The position numbers and the translations under genes were made by a program. DNA of 64,000 bases from Marinobacter sp. NP-4(2019) (GTDB taxonomy: Bacteria; Pseudomonadota; Gammaproteobacteria; Pseudomonadales; Oleiphilaceae). The notes beneath the pieces were generated by a model that saw nothing but the letters and a program-made list of their open reading frames with translations, did not search any database and was not told the origin of the DNA. The DNA lies in the NCBI RefSeq assembly GCF_003994855.1, contig NZ_CP034142.1, positions 1,054,001-1,118,000 on the forward strand, in the 5' to 3' direction. Positions 27,774 through 37,140 of this stretch are shown here, in pieces (position 1 is the stretch's first letter; every line of letters starts with the position of its first letter).

Positions 27774-29161
27774 TGCGCACCTTCTCGCTGGCCGACGCCA
27801 TCGCGTTGACGGGGGGGCAGTGTCGCCTCGGGGATGCCGCCCAGCGAACGTTTTCCGGAGTGTCCACCGACACCCGCAAGATAGCTCGCGGGGATTTGTT
27901 TGTGGCGCTGCGGGGCGACAACTTTGACGGTCACCGGTTTCTGGCGAAGGCCAGGGATGCGGGGGCTGTTGGTGCCATTGTGGATGTCGAAGACACGTCA
28001 GTGGATATCCCCCAGATTGTTGTCAGCAACACCGTTGATGCACTGGCGCAGCTTGCTGATGGCAACAGGAATGAGAGCTCGGCCCGTTTTGTCGCCATTA
28101 CCGGCAGCAGTGGTAAAACCACGGTCCGGGAGATGGTCGCGTCCATTCTGACGCAGATGGGGTCCACGCTTGCGACGGAAGGTAATCTGAACAATCACAT
28201 TGGCGTTCCGCTGACCCTGTTTCGGCTGGAAAAGGGCCACCGTTTTGGCGCCATTGAACTGGGAGCCAGCGGTCTGGGAGAAATCGCCCACACCGTCGCA
28301 ATCACCCGACCGGACGTGGCCATCCTGACCAACGCAGGACAGGCGCACCTGGAGGGTTTTGGCAGTTACGAGAACATTGTCCAGGCCAAAGGCGAAATTA
28401 TTGATGGTGTTGGCGCCAACGGGCTGGTTGTCCTGAATCGTGATGATCCTGCTTTTGATGTCTGGCGGCAGCGGGTTGGCGAACGGCGGATCGCTGCAGT
28501 CAGCGGGAAGGCCGGCGGTGCGGCGGATTATTATCCCTCGGCCGTCAGCGTTGATATCCATGGACAAAGTTTCATCGCACATGGAGCTGATGACTGGCAG
28601 TGTAGCGTCAGCCTGGCACTTCACGGCGAGCACAACATCACGAATGCGCTGCTGGCCATCGCCGCGACCCGTGAGCTCGGGGCGACAGATGAGGCCATTC
28701 AGCAAGGCTTGCAGGCCCTGACCGCCGTTAAGGGCCGCTTGCAGATGATTGAATTGTCTTCAGATCTGGCCCTGATTGATGACAGCTACAACGCCAACCC
28801 GTCGTCCATGAAGGCTGCCGTTGGCGTACTCGCGGCAAGACCTGGCACGCGGGTGGCAGTATTCGGTGCCATGGCAGAGCTGGGGCCCGAAAGCCTGGCG
28901 CTGCACCGTGAGGTCGGCGTTTGTGCCCGTGAGCAGGGGATCGAGCGTCTGTTGGTCGTTGGGCCGGGGTGTGAAGGTTATATCGAGGGTTTTGGGGAGT
29001 CGACCGAGGTTTGTGCTTCCCACGATGATGCCGTGGACCGCCTGTTAGCCGGCCCGCAGTTTCCGATGACCATTCTGGTCAAGGGTTCTCGCAGTTCCGC
29101 CATGGATCGCGTGGTGGAGGGAATAAAAGAAAAGGTGAATAACTCATGCTGCTCTGGCTGA
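27770..29161 (+). CDS. murF: UDP-MurNAc-tripeptide D-Ala-D-Ala ligase
   Basis: 463 aa. It attaches D-Ala-D-Ala to complete the pentapeptide precursor. The ATP loop is ITGSSGKTTVREM. GNLNNHIGVPLTL and DDSYNANPSSMKAA are MurF-typical. GGAGG lies 6 nt before the ATG at 27770, and a second ATG follows directly. Its 3' end overlaps mraY by 16 nt, the deepest overlap in the cluster, which implies coupled translation. Confidence 0.97.
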   Translation: MMRTFSLADAIALTGGQCRLGDAAQRTFSGVSTDTRKIARGDLFVALRGDNFDGHRFLAKARDAGAVGAIVDVEDTSVDIPQIVVSNTVDALAQLADGNRNESSARFVAITGSSGKTTVREMVASILTQMGSTLATEGNLNNHIGVPLTLFRLEKGHRFGAIELGASGLGEIAHTVAITRPDVAILTNAGQAHLEGFGSYENIVQAKGEIIDGVGANGLVVLNRDDPAFDVWRQRVGERRIAAVSGKAGGAADYYPSAVSVDIHGQSFIAHGADDWQCSVSLALHGEHNITNALLAIAATRELGATDEAIQQGLQALTAVKGRLQMIELSSDLALIDDSYNANPSSMKAAVGVLAARPGTRVAVFGAMAELGPESLALHREVGVCAREQGIERLLVVGPGCEGYIEGFGESTEVCASHDDAVDRLLAGPQFPMTILVKGSRSSAMDRVVEGIKEKVNNSCCSG

Positions 29162-30231
29162 CAGAGGTTCTATCGCAATATTTTACTGCCCTGACGGTGT
29201 TTCAGTATCTGACGCTGCGTGGAATTCTGGGCACCCTGACGGCGCTGGCCATCTCGCTGCTGATTGGTCCGGTGATGATTCGTAAGCTAAGCCAGTACCA
29301 GATCGGTCAATCGGTCCGTGACGATGGTCCCCAGACCCACCTGAGCAAGGCCGGAACACCGACCATGGGCGGTGCACTGATTCTGGTTGCCATCGGTATC
29401 AGCACACTGTTGTGGGCGGATCTCGGTAATCGCTATGTCTGGGTGACGATTCTGGTGACCCTGCTGTTCGGGGCAATCGGTTGGGTGGATGACTACCGCA
29501 AGGTTGTTGAGCGCAATCCGCGCGGCCTTCCAGCTCGCTGGAAATATTTCTGGCAGTCGGTGATTGGTGGCACTGCCGCGGTTGTACTGTTCTTCAGTTC
29601 TTCCCTGCCACAGGAAACGTCGTTGTATTTGCCCTTTTTCAAGAACGTATCGCTGACTCTGGGACCGGTCATCTTTATCCTGCTGACCTATTTTGTGATT
29701 GTCGGCAGCAGCAATGCGGTCAACCTGACAGACGGTCTTGATGGTCTGGCGATCATGCCGACAGTGATGGTGGCGGGTGCGTTGGGCCTGTTTGCCTACC
29801 TGTCCGGCCACGCCCAGTTTGCGGATTACCTGCTGATTCCCCACTTGCCGGGTACCGGTGAACTGATCGTGTTCTGTGGCGCCCTGGTGGGTGCTGGCCT
29901 TGGCTTTCTCTGGTTTAACACCTATCCGGCGCAGGTCTTCATGGGGGATGTGGGTGCCCTGGCTTTGGGGGCAGCCCTGGGCGTTGTGGCAGTGATTGTC
30001 CGCCAGGAGATTGTCCTGTTCATCATGGGCGGTGTGTTTGTCATGGAAACCGTCTCGGTGATCCTGCAGGTGGCGTCTTACCGGCTGACCGGGCGAAGGA
30101 TCTTTCGCATGGCACCGTTGCACCATCATTTCGAATTGAAGGGCTGGCCTGAGCCGCGCGTCATCGTGCGTTTCTGGGTCGTTACCGTGGTTCTGGTTCT
30201 GATTGGCCTTGCCAGTCTTAAACTGCGATAG
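29146..30231 (+). CDS. mraY: phospho-MurNAc-pentapeptide transferase
   Basis: 361 aa (E. coli 360). The integral membrane enzyme that moves phospho-MurNAc-pentapeptide to undecaprenyl phosphate to form lipid I. About ten membrane helices are present, and the catalytic loops GWVDDYRKV, SNAVNLTDGLDGLA and FMGDVGALALG carry the conserved aspartates. The histidine cluster APLHHHFELKGWPE near the end is diagnostic. The start lies inside the end of murF. Confidence 0.98.
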   Translation: MLLWLTEVLSQYFTALTVFQYLTLRGILGTLTALAISLLIGPVMIRKLSQYQIGQSVRDDGPQTHLSKAGTPTMGGALILVAIGISTLLWADLGNRYVWVTILVTLLFGAIGWVDDYRKVVERNPRGLPARWKYFWQSVIGGTAAVVLFFSSSLPQETSLYLPFFKNVSLTLGPVIFILLTYFVIVGSSNAVNLTDGLDGLAIMPTVMVAGALGLFAYLSGHAQFADYLLIPHLPGTGELIVFCGALVGAGLGFLWFNTYPAQVFMGDVGALALGAALGVVAVIVRQEIVLFIMGGVFVMETVSVILQVASYRLTGRRIFRMAPLHHHFELKGWPEPRVIVRFWVVTVVLVLIGLASLKLR

Positions 30232-30246
30232 GGGAATGGCGTCTCT

Positions 30247-31587
30247 ATGAGTGTCATCGTGTCAGATCGTCGCACACTGGTCGTGGGGCTCGGTAAAACC
30301 GGGCTTTCCTGCGTGCGCTATCTGTGCGAGCAGGGGCGGGAGATCGCCGTGGCGGACAGCCGCCATAACCCGCCCGGACTGGACGAGCTCAAGTCCGGGT
30401 GGCCGGAGGTGCCCGTGCATACCGGGCCGTTCGACAGTGAGTTTTTTACCACCTTTAACGAGCTGATCGTCAGCCCGGGCGTCAGTGTTGAAACGCCAGC
30501 CATTCGCGCTGCGGTGGCCAAAGGTGCGCTGGTGCGGGGGGATATCGACCTGTTTGCCCAAGCCGCCGATGCCCCCATCGTTGCCATTACCGGATCCAAT
30601 GGGAAAACCACGGTGACCACGCTGGTGGGTGAAATGGCCCGGGCGGCGGGCCGCAGGGTGGAAGTGGGTGGCAACATTGGCACGCCGGCTCTGGATCTGC
30701 TGGGGCGGAATGCCGATTTGTACGTTCTGGAGCTATCCAGCTTCCAGTTGGAAACCACAGAAGAGCTGAACGCCCTGGCGGCTACAGTGCTGAATGTCAG
30801 CGACGATCATATGGATCGCTATCCGTCCAAGATGGAGTATTTCCAGGCCAAGCAGCGGATATTCCGGGGCTGCAAGAACGCCATTGTGAATCTGGATGAC
30901 GCCCTGAGTACGCCTATGGCGCGGGATAACCTGAAGTTCCTGTGTTTTGGTTTTCACCGGGTAAATCCGGACACCTTCAGCACCCGTGAAGATGATCAGG
31001 GCACCTGGATTACTTTCGGCTTCGACAACCTGCTGTTGGCGGAAGAACTCAAGCTTCTCGGTCGCCACAACATCAGTAACGTGATGGCCGCGCTGGCGCT
31101 GGGGCAGGCGGCTGGATTCCCGATGGATACCATGTTGTCGGTGGTCCGGGAGTTCCGCGGGCTGCCACACCGCTGCGAATTCATACGCCGGGTCAACGAT
31201 GTGGATTACATCAATGACTCCAAGGGCACCAACGTTGGAGCAACTGTTGCGGCTATCGAGAGCCTGGTTCCGGCCAACGGCAAGATTGTTCTGATCGCGG
31301 GTGGCGATAGCAAAGGGGCCGACTTCGCGCCACTTGAAACGCCGGTCACCCTGCATTGTCGTGCGGTCGTGTTGATCGGCCGGGATGCCCGCCGAATTGC
31401 CGAGAACATTGGCACGGCCGCCGCGGTCACCTATGCAGAGACCATGGCGGACGCGGTTATCCGGGCGGCAGAGCTGGCCCATGCCGGAGACCGGGTCCTG
31501 TTATCCCCGGCCTGCGCGAGTTTTGACATGTTCCGCGATTACAACGATCGCGGTGACCAGTTCCGGCAACAGGTGGAGGGGTTGTGA
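30247..31587 (+). CDS. murD: UDP-MurNAc-L-alanine D-glutamate ligase
   Basis: 446 aa. It adds D-Glu to UDP-MurNAc-Ala. The N-terminal nucleotide-binding loop is VVGLGKTGLSC, the ATP loop ITGSNGKTTVTT, and the C-terminal part has YINDSKGTNVGA and IAGGDSKGADF. It lies between mraY and ftsW in the conserved order. The stop overlaps the ftsW ATG by 1 nt (TGATG). Confidence 0.97.
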   Translation: MSVIVSDRRTLVVGLGKTGLSCVRYLCEQGREIAVADSRHNPPGLDELKSGWPEVPVHTGPFDSEFFTTFNELIVSPGVSVETPAIRAAVAKGALVRGDIDLFAQAADAPIVAITGSNGKTTVTTLVGEMARAAGRRVEVGGNIGTPALDLLGRNADLYVLELSSFQLETTEELNALAATVLNVSDDHMDRYPSKMEYFQAKQRIFRGCKNAIVNLDDALSTPMARDNLKFLCFGFHRVNPDTFSTREDDQGTWITFGFDNLLLAEELKLLGRHNISNVMAALALGQAAGFPMDTMLSVVREFRGLPHRCEFIRRVNDVDYINDSKGTNVGATVAAIESLVPANGKIVLIAGGDSKGADFAPLETPVTLHCRAVVLIGRDARRIAENIGTAAAVTYAETMADAVIRAAELAHAGDRVLLSPACASFDMFRDYNDRGDQFRQQVEGL

Positions 31588-32786
31588 TGCAGACCAGTCT
31601 CACACTCCCTAACCGGCAGAAGCTGCTCAGCGATTTGCAGCCATTGCCGTTGCTGATAATCAGCTCCGTGTCGCTTATGGTCATGGGGGTGGTGATGATT
31701 TCTTCGGCCTCGATGGATATGGCCGCGGAGACAGTCGGTAACAGCTATCACTATGTTATCCGACAGCTGATTTTTGCCGGAATTGGATGTTTTCTGGCAC
31801 TGGTCGCAGTGAATGTGCCGGTGTCCTGGTGGGAGCGAAGCGGTTGGCTGCTGTTGGGTGTTGGTTTGCTGGTGCTGATCCTGGTATTGACGCCACTGGG
31901 GCGGACGGTGAACGGCTCTACCCGGTGGATTCCGTTCGGGCTGTTCAACGTTCAGGTGTCGGAAGTGGCCAAGCTGTGCCTGATTGCCTACCTGGCGGGG
32001 TACGTGGTGCGTCGCCGCGAGGAATTACTCAACACCTGGCCAGGGTTTCTCAAGCCACTGGTGGTACTGGCTGTGGCCTCCATGCTACTGGTTATCCAGC
32101 CGGATTTCGGGGCAACGGTGGTTCTGGTGACCGCCGCTGCGGGGATGATCTTCCTCAGCGGTGTCAGGCTGACCCGGTTTATGCCGCTTATCGGAATCCT
32201 GGTGGGGCTGGGCGTGGTGCTGGTCGTAACGCAGCCTTACCGGCTCAAGCGGGTTGTCAGCTATCTCGACCCCTGGAAGGACCAGTTTGACAGTGGCTAT
32301 CAGCTCACCCAGTCCCTGATTGCCTTTGGGCGTGGGGAGTGGGCTGGTGTCGGGCTGGGGAACTCGATACAGAAACTGTTCTATCTGCCTGAGGCGCACA
32401 CTGACTTTATCTTCGCCATCATTGCCGAGGAGTTCGGGCTACTGGGGTCGCTGCTCGTGCTGATGCTGTTTGCGGTGCTGGTGATCACCGGTTTTGTGAT
32501 TGCCCGTCGTGCCGAGTTGGCCAACATGCCGTTTGCGGCCTGCTTTTCATACGGCATCACCTTGCTGATTGGGTTGCAGGCCGGAATCAATATGGCGGTT
32601 AGCACTGGACTGCTCCCGACCAAGGGGCTGACCTTACCCCTGGTCAGTTATGGTGGGTCGAGCCTGATGATCACCTGCATTTCTCTCGGCATTCTGGCCC
32701 GTGTGGAAATGGAGCGCCTTGATCGGGAGCGGTTGGCGCAGGAAAAAAACGGAAAGCGGGTCAGGGGAGGCGCAGTGTATGAATGA
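31587..32786 (+). CDS. ftsW: septal peptidoglycan glycosyltransferase FtsW
   Basis: 399 aa. A SEDS-family polymerase that works with FtsI at the septum. About ten membrane helices are present. The SEDS signatures NGSTRWIPFGLFNVQVSE, PDFGATVVL and SYGGSSLM are clear. The large periplasmic loop around YLDPWKDQFDSGYQ holds the expected acidic residues. The ATG at 31587 follows GGAGGGG; a GTG one codon upstream is possible. It overlaps murG by 8 nt. Confidence 0.97.
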   Translation: MQTSLTLPNRQKLLSDLQPLPLLIISSVSLMVMGVVMISSASMDMAAETVGNSYHYVIRQLIFAGIGCFLALVAVNVPVSWWERSGWLLLGVGLLVLILVLTPLGRTVNGSTRWIPFGLFNVQVSEVAKLCLIAYLAGYVVRRREELLNTWPGFLKPLVVLAVASMLLVIQPDFGATVVLVTAAAGMIFLSGVRLTRFMPLIGILVGLGVVLVVTQPYRLKRVVSYLDPWKDQFDSGYQLTQSLIAFGRGEWAGVGLGNSIQKLFYLPEAHTDFIFAIIAEEFGLLGSLLVLMLFAVLVITGFVIARRAELANMPFAACFSYGITLLIGLQAGINMAVSTGLLPTKGLTLPLVSYGGSSLMITCISLGILARVEMERLDRERLAQEKNGKRVRGGAVYE

Positions 32787-33864
32787 CAAGCGCCGTTTTC
32801 TGATGATGGCTGGTGGCACGGGGGGGCATGTATTCCCGGCACTGGCGACCGCACGGACTTTGCAGGAAATGGGCCACGAGGTGTTCTGGCTCGGCTCTGC
32901 CGGCGGTATGGAAGAGCGCCTGATCGGGGAGACGGACATCCCACTGTCGCTGATTCATATCTCCGGGTTGCGGGGTAAAGGCAGGTTGGCGCTGTTGCTG
33001 GCACCTTTCCGCCTGATGCGGGGCCTAGGTGAGGCCTTCACGGTGGTTCGCAGAATCCGGCCCGACTGTGTGGTGGGTATGGGTGGTTTCGTGACCGGCC
33101 CGGGTGGTGTCGCCGCCTGGCTGAACCGGATCCCGTTGGTGATACATGAACAGAATGCCGTAGCGGGAATGACCAACCGGATTCTGGTGCGCTTTGCCGA
33201 GACGGTTCTGGAGGCATTCCCCGGCAGTTTTGGTGCCAAAGTGGTCACTCGTTGCACCGGCAACCCGGTGCGTCAGGATCTGGCCGAACTGGCGGTGCCG
33301 GAAGAGCGCATGAAGGGTCGGGAAGGGCCTCTGCGTCTGCTGGTTGTCGGTGGCAGCCTGGGGGCTCAGGTTTTCAATCAGCAGGTGCCTGAGGCTCTGG
33401 CGAAACTCGCAGAAACTGACCGGCCCGTGGTGCGCCATCAGTGTGGTGAAAAGCATGTGAATGCCGCTCGTGAGGCGTACGAGCAACAGGGTGTCGAAGC
33501 GTCCGTTGAGCCGTTTATCAAGGACATGGCGGAAGCCTACCGCTGGGCGGATCTGGTGCTGTGTCGCTCTGGAGCACTGACGGTATCCGAACTTTGTGTC
33601 GCCGGGCTGGGGGCAATCCTGGTGCCCTTTCCCCATGCGGTGGATGACCACCAGACCATGAATGGCCAGCAGATGGTAAACGCCCAGGCTGCGGTTTTGG
33701 TGCCGCAGTCGAAGCTGAACCCCGAATCGCTGGCGGAGACGCTGCGGGACCTGGCCAGAGATCGGTCCCGGGTATTGAACATGGCGAAGGCAGCGAGATC
33801 GCTGGCTCGCCCAGATGCAACGGAGAGAGTCGTGAACTACTGTCTGGAGGCCGCCAATGGCTGA
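32779..33864 (+). CDS. murG: lipid II synthase MurG
   Basis: 361 aa. A peripheral GT-B glycosyltransferase that adds GlcNAc to lipid I. The first G-loop MMAGGTGGHVFPALA is at the N-terminus, and the UDP-GlcNAc region has LCRSGALTVSEL and FPHAVDDHQTMN. GGGGAGG lies 8 nt before ATG 32779, which is chosen over an upstream in-frame GTG. It overlaps murC by 8 nt. Confidence 0.97.
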   Translation: MNDKRRFLMMAGGTGGHVFPALATARTLQEMGHEVFWLGSAGGMEERLIGETDIPLSLIHISGLRGKGRLALLLAPFRLMRGLGEAFTVVRRIRPDCVVGMGGFVTGPGGVAAWLNRIPLVIHEQNAVAGMTNRILVRFAETVLEAFPGSFGAKVVTRCTGNPVRQDLAELAVPEERMKGREGPLRLLVVGGSLGAQVFNQQVPEALAKLAETDRPVVRHQCGEKHVNAAREAYEQQGVEASVEPFIKDMAEAYRWADLVLCRSGALTVSELCVAGLGAILVPFPHAVDDHQTMNGQQMVNAQAAVLVPQSKLNPESLAETLRDLARDRSRVLNMAKAARSLARPDATERVVNYCLEAANG

Positions 33865-35302
33865 CGCAATCAATCCGCCGCTGGTCTATCAGGTGCCCGA
33901 AATGCGCCGTATCCGCCACATTCACTTTGTGGGTATTGGCGGTGCCGGCATGAGTGGTATTGCCGAGGTGCTGAAGAACCAGGGGTACGACGTATCCGGC
34001 TCCGATATTCGTGAAGGTGCTGTGACGGATCGCCTCAAAGCGATGGGGGTGGAAGTACACATCGGTCATCGGGAAGAGAACAGTGCCAAAGCCGATGTGG
34101 TAGTGGTGTCCACCGCAGTTTCCGGGGATAACCCGGAAGTGGCATCGGCCCGCAACCGTCGGGTGCCCATTGTTCCCCGGGCTGAGATGTTGGCGGAAAT
34201 CATGCGCTATCGCCACGGCATCGCCGTCGCGGGCACCCACGGCAAGACCACCACCACCAGCCTGATTGCGTCAGTGCTGGGTGAGGCCGGGCTTGATCCC
34301 ACGTTTGTGATCGGTGGCAAGTTGAACAGTGCCGGCACTAACGCCCAGTTGGGCGGGTCCCGGTATCTGGTGGCTGAGGCGGACGAAAGCGACGCGTCAT
34401 TCCTCCACCTGACCCCGGTCATTTCGGTGGTGACCAATATCGAAGCCGACCACATGGATACCTATGGCGGTGATGTCGAACGACTGAAGCAGACGTTTGT
34501 GGATTTCCTTCATAACCTGCCTTTCTACGGTGTGGCGGTGATGTGTGTGGATGATGGCTACGTGCGTGAAGTGATTCCACGCATCTCGCGCGCGATTATC
34601 ACCTACGGCATTGAAAATCCCGATGCCGATTATCGGGCGGAACAGATCAGCTCCGACGGCTTGCGCACCCATTTCCTGGTTCGTCGACCGGGTGGGCGCA
34701 AGGACTTGCAGGTGGAGCTCAAGATGCCGGGGCGTCACAACGTGCTCAACGCGCTGGCAGCGATTGCCGTGGCCACCGACGAAGGCGTCGACGACGATGC
34801 CATCTGCCGGGGGCTGGCCGGCTTCGCCGGGGTTGGGCGCCGTTTCCAGGTCTACGGAGACTACCAGACTCCCAACGGCACCATCACCCTTGTGGATGAC
34901 TACGGCCATCACCCGACCGAAGTGGAGGCGGTTATCCGCGCGGCTCATGATGCCTGGCCGGATCGAAGGCTGGTCATGCTGTATCAGCCCCATCGCTTTA
35001 CCCGCACCCGGGACTTGTATGAAGACTTCGTACGGGTGCTCTCGGAGGTGGATGGTCTGTTGCTCATGGATGTGTACTCAGCCGGTGAGCCGGCAATACC
35101 GGGGGCTGATGGCCGGGCTCTGTGCCGCAGCATCCGTCAGCGTGGGAATGTGGAGCCGGTGTTTGTGGAAGACAACAACGAAATTGAACAGTTGCTGGCC
35201 AATACCCTGCGGGATGGGGATCTGCTGATCACCCAGGGTGCAGGGGATATTGGCGGCGTTGCTGCCCGCCTGGCGGCGGCAGGAGTGATTGCCAGTGAGT
35301 GA
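33857..35302 (+). CDS. murC: UDP-MurNAc L-alanine ligase
   Basis: 481 aa. It adds the first amino acid of the stem peptide. HFVGIGGAGMSGIAEVL (N-terminal loop), AVAGTHGKTTTTSL (ATP loop), AEADESDASFL and VDDYGHHPTEVEA are all MurC signatures. The protein covers all three Mur domains. It overlaps murG by 8 nt and ddlB by 8 nt. Confidence 0.98.
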   Translation: MADAINPPLVYQVPEMRRIRHIHFVGIGGAGMSGIAEVLKNQGYDVSGSDIREGAVTDRLKAMGVEVHIGHREENSAKADVVVVSTAVSGDNPEVASARNRRVPIVPRAEMLAEIMRYRHGIAVAGTHGKTTTTSLIASVLGEAGLDPTFVIGGKLNSAGTNAQLGGSRYLVAEADESDASFLHLTPVISVVTNIEADHMDTYGGDVERLKQTFVDFLHNLPFYGVAVMCVDDGYVREVIPRISRAIITYGIENPDADYRAEQISSDGLRTHFLVRRPGGRKDLQVELKMPGRHNVLNALAAIAVATDEGVDDDAICRGLAGFAGVGRRFQVYGDYQTPNGTITLVDDYGHHPTEVEAVIRAAHDAWPDRRLVMLYQPHRFTRTRDLYEDFVRVLSEVDGLLLMDVYSAGEPAIPGADGRALCRSIRQRGNVEPVFVEDNNEIEQLLANTLRDGDLLITQGAGDIGGVAARLAAAGVIASE

Positions 35303-36269
35303 TGCAAAGCGCATGGATACACAGGGTTATCAGGCGACACCGGAGACGGTTCGGGCGCTCGGTCGCGTGGCTGTGTTCATGGGTGGTGATTCGGCCGAGC
35401 GTGAGGTTTCCCTGAAAAGCGGTAACGCGGTATTGGCGGCGTTGCAGTCTGCCGGCGTGGATGCCTATGGCGTTGATGTCCAGGGGTGTCTATTGCGCAC
35501 GGTGGACAACCCGGAATTTGATCGGGTGTTTATTGCGCTTCACGGCCGCGGAGGCGAGGACGGCACGCTCCAGGCCATTCTGTCCCAGGCCGGTATTCCA
35601 TACACCGGCAGTGAAATGCTGGCGTCGGCTCTTGCTATGGACAAGCTGCGAACCAAGTACGTGTTCGAAGGTTGTGGCCTGCCCACACCCCGATTCCGCG
35701 CCATGGGAGGAGAGAGTGAGGCCGATGACATCCTCCGTGTGCTGTCACTGCCGTTGAGCGTCAAGCCTTCCCGTGAAGGTTCGAGCATCGGTATTCGCAA
35801 AGTCACCAGCCGTGAAGAGCTGGTCGAGGCATATCGGGAAGCCAGTGCCCTGGATTCACTGGTACTGGTGGAGGAATGGATCGAAGGTCCGGAATTTACC
35901 GTCAGCCTGCTACAAAACCAGGCGTTACCAGCCATCGGACTGAGCACCGACCACGTGTTCTACGACTACGAGGCGAAGTACCTGGCGGATGACACCAACT
36001 ACCGCATCCCCTGCGGCCTGGACCCGGACGCCGAGCTGGAGCTGCAGCATCTGGCTCTGGATGCGTTTCGGGTCCTTGGCTGCCGTAGCTGGGGACGGGT
36101 GGACATCATGCAGGACGGCGATGGCGGTTTCTGGTTACTGGAAGTGAATACCGTCCCGGGTATGACGGACCACAGTCTGGTACCGATGGCGGCCAGGGCG
36201 GCAGGCATCAGCTTCGAAGAACTGGTTGTGCGGATTCTCAAGGACACTCTGGAGGATGACCATGCTTGA
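35295..36269 (+). CDS. ddlB: D-alanine-D-alanine ligase
   Basis: 324 aa. An ATP-grasp enzyme that makes the D-Ala-D-Ala dipeptide used by MurF. The N-terminal FMGGDSAEREVSLKSG, the ATP-grasp loop KPSREGSSIGI and the C-terminal EVNTVPGMTDHSLVP are characteristic. The GTG at 35295 is chosen because GGAG lies about 9 nt upstream; an ATG at 35313 is the alternative. The last codons overlap the ftsQ start. Confidence 0.95.
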   Translation: MSDAKRMDTQGYQATPETVRALGRVAVFMGGDSAEREVSLKSGNAVLAALQSAGVDAYGVDVQGCLLRTVDNPEFDRVFIALHGRGGEDGTLQAILSQAGIPYTGSEMLASALAMDKLRTKYVFEGCGLPTPRFRAMGGESEADDILRVLSLPLSVKPSREGSSIGIRKVTSREELVEAYREASALDSLVLVEEWIEGPEFTVSLLQNQALPAIGLSTDHVFYDYEAKYLADDTNYRIPCGLDPDAELELQHLALDAFRVLGCRSWGRVDIMQDGDGGFWLLEVNTVPGMTDHSLVPMAARAAGISFEELVVRILKDTLEDDHA

Positions 36270-37104
36270 CAGTCTTCTGATCCGGACCCGGGCGGTGCCG
36301 CCCGAGCCCCCTCGTCGGCGCGGGGCAACGACCCTGGGTCCGGAGCGGCAACGGTTCGGATTATTGAAGGCTGTATTGGCTGCCGTGCCCTGGTTACAGG
36401 TTGGCATGGGAGCGGCCATCGTTCTGGCGGCGGCGATGGTGCCCTGGGGGGCCAGTCAGGTGCTGAGTGCGATGGACCGTCAGATTCTGGCCATTGATGT
36501 GACCGGCACACTGGTGGGCGAAAATCGCACCGACCTTGAGCGCAAGGCAGGTGACTGGATCGGAAAGAGCTTTTTCGCCACCGATCTGTCTGAGATCAAG
36601 ATCGAACTGGAGCGGCGGCCATGGGTGGAATCAGCCGCGGTCCGGCGGGTCTGGCCGGATCGACTGGCGATCGAGATTCGTGAGAAGAAACCATTGGCTT
36701 ACTGGAACAGTGACCGCCTGGTGAGTCGCACCGGAGAGCTGTTCTCTCCGGATAACCCGGAAGTGGCCGGTCGGCTGCCCAGACTGGCCGGGCCTGATGA
36801 GCGGGTAAGGGATGTGATACGCATGGCCCGGACCATGAGTGACACCCTGGCCGGGCACGGGCTTGGCTTTGCCGGTCTGACTCTGGAACAACGGGGGGCC
36901 TGGACCCTCAGTCTCGCCAACGGCATTGAAGTGGTGTTGGGGCGTGATCAGGTGGAGGAGCGCTTTACGCGGTTCCTTACAGTGTATGAAAACCGGCTGA
37001 TATCCCGTGCAGACGAGGTCAGTCGGGTGGATGCCCGCTACACCAATGGTGTGGCGGTGAAGTGGAAGTCGGACAAGGTGGCCGGCTCCGGAACAAAATC
37101 ATAG
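36262..37104 (+). CDS. ftsQ: cell division protein FtsQ
   Basis: 280 aa. A bitopic scaffold that bridges early and late divisome proteins. A basic, proline-rich cytoplasmic tail (PPEPPRRRG) precedes the helix LQVGMGAAIVLAAAMVPWG. The POTRA domain runs from about ILAIDVTGTL to WPDRLAIEIREKKP, followed by the FtsQ/DivIB beta domain. ATG 36262 has GGAGG 6 nt upstream; the ATG at 36256 abuts that site and is less likely. Confidence 0.95.
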   Translation: MLDSLLIRTRAVPPEPPRRRGATTLGPERQRFGLLKAVLAAVPWLQVGMGAAIVLAAAMVPWGASQVLSAMDRQILAIDVTGTLVGENRTDLERKAGDWIGKSFFATDLSEIKIELERRPWVESAAVRRVWPDRLAIEIREKKPLAYWNSDRLVSRTGELFSPDNPEVAGRLPRLAGPDERVRDVIRMARTMSDTLAGHGLGFAGLTLEQRGAWTLSLANGIEVVLGRDQVEERFTRFLTVYENRLISRADEVSRVDARYTNGVAVKWKSDKVAGSGTKS

Positions 37105-37140
37105 CAACGTCAAATACAGACCTACGGTTTGGTGGAACAC